From NCBI RefSeq assembly GCF_040549525.1, contig NZ_JBEPTM010000001.1:717226-781225 (forward strand): a DNA stretch of 64,000 bases, in the 5' to 3' direction. Position 1 is the stretch's first letter. Every line of letters begins with the position of its first letter. Of the stretch, positions 62,762 to 64,000 are shown piece by piece. Source of the stretch: Lacisediminihabitans sp040549525 (GTDB lineage Bacteria > Actinomycetota > Actinomycetes > Actinomycetales > Microbacteriaceae). The notes under the pieces are model-generated. The model did not search any database and was not told the origin of the DNA. It was given only the letters and a program-made list of their open reading frames with translations. Made by a program: the position numbers and the translations under genes.

Positions 62762-63310
62762 ATGAAGTCTCTCCTCTCAGCCAGCAACACCGCTAAGGCC
62801 CGCGTCGCATCGATCAAGGAGCGCGGTGGAGTGCTCGCCGTCCTTCGCACCAAGGGTGGAGCAATCGACCTCGCGAGCATCATGGTCGGTGTTCTCGTCA
62901 TCGGCATCATCGGTGGCGTCATCGCCGTCGCCGTGTTCGCGGTCATCCCGTGGGCGCAGAACGAAGCCGCCAAGGGTGCGCTCGAGTCCGTGAAGACGGC
63001 CGAGTCCGTCTCCTACGCCGCTGCCGCAGGCAACGGAACCGGCAAGTTCGCCAGCTACGCCGACCTCGTCGACGGTACCGGGCAGCTTGGTGGCAAGTCC
63101 GTCATCCAGGACAGCAAGCTCGTGAACATCGCGCTGAGCGACAACGGCGACGCGTTCATCGCACTGTCGCAGTCAGCGACCGGCGACCAGTTCTTCATCA
63201 CGTCGGAGAACCCGTCCACCGTGCTGACGTCGAGCACCGCGGACCAGGCAATCCTGACCGCGTTCATCGGGGCGCACACGGGACTTACCGTGCCGACGGT
63301 CACCCCGTAG
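62762..63310 (+). CDS. Pilin-like protein, short paralogue
   Basis: A 182-residue protein. After a basic leader (about 35 residues) it has GAIDL then SIMVGVLVIGIIGGVI and VIPWAQNEAAKGALESVKTAESVSY, almost identical to the protein at 60880. A small globular domain of about 100 residues follows (YADLVDGTGQLGGKSVIQ; DAFIALSQSATGDQFFITSENP). The size fits a major pilin subunit, with the 392-residue paralogue as a minor tip or adhesin. No prepilin peptidase or assembly ATPase is in the window. A strong terminator follows. Confidence 0.72.
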   Translation: MKSLLSASNTAKARVASIKERGGVLAVLRTKGGAIDLASIMVGVLVIGIIGGVIAVAVFAVIPWAQNEAAKGALESVKTAESVSYAAAAGNGTGKFASYADLVDGTGQLGGKSVIQDSKLVNIALSDNGDAFIALSQSATGDQFFITSENPSTVLTSSTADQAILTAFIGAHTGLTVPTVTP

Positions 63311-63345
63311 TCACACCCGCCTAGCCTCACCGCCAGGTAACGCCG

Positions 63346-63383
63346 AACGGCGGGATTCTTCCTTCGGGAAGATCCCGCCGTTT
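63346..63383 (+). terminator. Rho-independent terminator, possibly bidirectional
   Basis: AACGGCGGGATTCTTCC pairs with GGAAGATCCCGCCGTT around TTCG with one bulged base, then TTCTG. It lies between convergent genes. Confidence 0.88.
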
Positions 63384-63403
63384 CTGCGTTCTGGATCGGC
63401 AGG

Positions 63404-63661
63404 TCAGCCGCCGATCGTGAGAAAGAGCACGTACTCGCCGCGGACGTCGATCGCTAGGAGACCGCCGCGCTGAAGCGCGGCGAGTTGCGAATCGGAGATC
63501 ACGGCGATCGCGCCACCGTGGCGGAGTTGCGGGTCCGGGGCGCCGGAGCCGGTGCTGGGCGGTTCGGGTGCGCCTAGATCGGCGGGGAATCGTGCCCAGC
63601 TGAGTTCGGATTCGGGATATGCCGCCGCTTGGACTACGCGGGCTTTCGTCAGAATGCTCAT
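63404..63661 (-). CDS. Small hypothetical protein
   Basis: An 85-residue protein (MSILTKARVVQAAAYPESEL; a Pro/Ser/Gly-rich centre; IAVISDSQLAALQRGGLLAI and EYVLFLTIGG). No family is recognised. It converges on the pilin-like gene across a shared terminator. Confidence 0.55.
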   Translation of the reverse strand: MSILTKARVVQAAAYPESELSWARFPADLGAPEPPSTGSGAPDPQLRHGGAIAVISDSQLAALQRGGLLAIDVRGEYVLFLTIGG

Positions 63662-63963
63662 GGTTAGGGCATGCGCGGGGGTGTAAGCGTGTTTGGGCGC
63701 CGAGCCCGTCGTCCTCCGCCGTTACCGTTCTGTGATGCTAACGATATTCCACGCGGTTTCCATCATCGCAGAGGAATACTCATATAAGGAGTTGTGTGAG
63801 GTTCCAACCCCTGATTGGCCAAAAGCCCCGGAAACACGGGGCACTGCCGTCTCCCAGCCAGGTACCCCTCTAATTCTTATTTCCATAATTCGGAGGTAAT
63901 GGTAGGGTCACGTCCCGCTGAGTGGTGGAGTTTCTCAACACCGTGCGGGTCAGTTGTTTTAGT
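63662..63963. other. Intergenic region near the right edge
   Basis: About 300 bp without a supported gene. It holds a CCCCG-GAAACA-CGGGG hairpin near 63825-63842. The stretch from about 63900 (GTAGGGTCACGTCCCGCTG) looks like the outer end of an insertion sequence, but this is only an impression. Confidence 0.3.
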
Positions 63964-64000
63964 TTAGGCGGCGGCGAGTTCTGGGAGGATCACCGCCTCG
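63964..64000 (-). CDS. C-terminal end of a gene running off the window
   Basis: The minus strand reads EAVILPELAAA then TAA at 63966-63964. High-GC coding character and the following IS-like end sequence suggest the tail of a transposase. Too little is visible to name it. Confidence 0.3.
   Translation of the reverse strand, partial: EAVILPELAAA

Larger units (their letters stand above)
12673..64000. mobile_element. Integrative element in tRNA-Lys, right end not in window
   Basis: Support comes from a tyrosine integrase and excisionase next to tRNA-Lys, a DUF2637 membrane protein, an FtsK/TraB-like translocase, own sigma-like genes, a shared promoter-proximal motif, and blocks of defence and catabolic cargo. 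This looks like an actinobacterial integrative and conjugative element moving double-stranded DNA, since no relaxase was found. An integrated plasmid, or two elements side by side, is also possible. Confidence 0.65.

Noticed and set aside
63693..63899. 68-codon frame near the right edge
   Set aside because: No Shine-Dalgarno, no domain, and it runs through a hairpin and IS-like sequence.

Overview
The window is high-GC actinobacterial DNA. Codon habits (many GCATCC and GGATGC steps) and gene content point to Microbacteriaceae. This placement is inferred from reading, not from a database search. Positions 1-12,672 are core chromosome: the 3' end of hpf, secA, an Rv3235-like gene, a SAF-domain and ParA/MinD-like pair, a lysine-rich histone-like protein, the sensor kinase pdtaS, whiB1, a Bcp peroxiredoxin and a tRNA-Lys(CTT). 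The set hpf-secA1 / Rv3235 / pdtaS-whiB1 resembles the Rv3241c-Rv3219 neighbourhood of Mycobacterium. Several of these core genes look leaderless, with a TANNNT box 6-7 bases before the start codon.

From tRNA-Lys onward the window is a large integrated element. A tyrosine integrase and an excisionase-like protein sit next to the tRNA. The element's own genes fall into two modules. Module A (25.5-27.7 kb, minus strand) has a DUF2637 membrane protein, two overlapping genes that look like the halves of a sigma-70 factor in reversed order, and an unknown protein. Module B (48.8-63.7 kb) has a winged-helix protein, a membrane DnaJ protein, lipoproteins, an FtsK/TraB-like DNA translocase, a second sigma-like protein and two atypical pilin-like paralogues. 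Eight transcription units, including xis-int, are preceded by a shared GCCGCRCAYRTA motif that faces the downstream gene. I did not see it in the core or the cargo. Non-coding DNA beside the modules carries clustered 8-mers GCGTKCCG, resembling TRS or KOPS translocase-recognition arrays.

Two cargo blocks lack the motif. Block 1 (14.5-25.3 kb) is a defence-like island: a beta-class DNA methyltransferase, an unknown two-gene unit with a PD-(D/E)XK-like nuclease, a 1600-residue Type ISP restriction-modification enzyme, an FRG-domain gene broken by an amber codon, and an orphan VbhA-type antitoxin. Block 2 (30.4-48.1 kb) is a carbohydrate island: a TIM-barrel protein, a LacI regulator with nearby operator-like sites, a three-gene sugar ABC importer without its ATPase, two GH99-like (WbsX-type) proteins, and an L-rhamnose catabolic set (isomerase-like gene, rhaM, rhaI, MDR dehydrogenase, bifunctional aldolase/dehydrogenase, rhaB). 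A C-terminal relic of a rhamnose-type ABC binding protein at 38.2 kb suggests that the glycan-import cassette replaced an older rhamnose transporter upstream of the catabolic genes.

The right end of the element is not visible: I found no second copy of the tRNA 3' end. Gene-poor stretches at 28.4-30.4, 46.0-46.9 and 48.1-48.8 kb look like decayed DNA.
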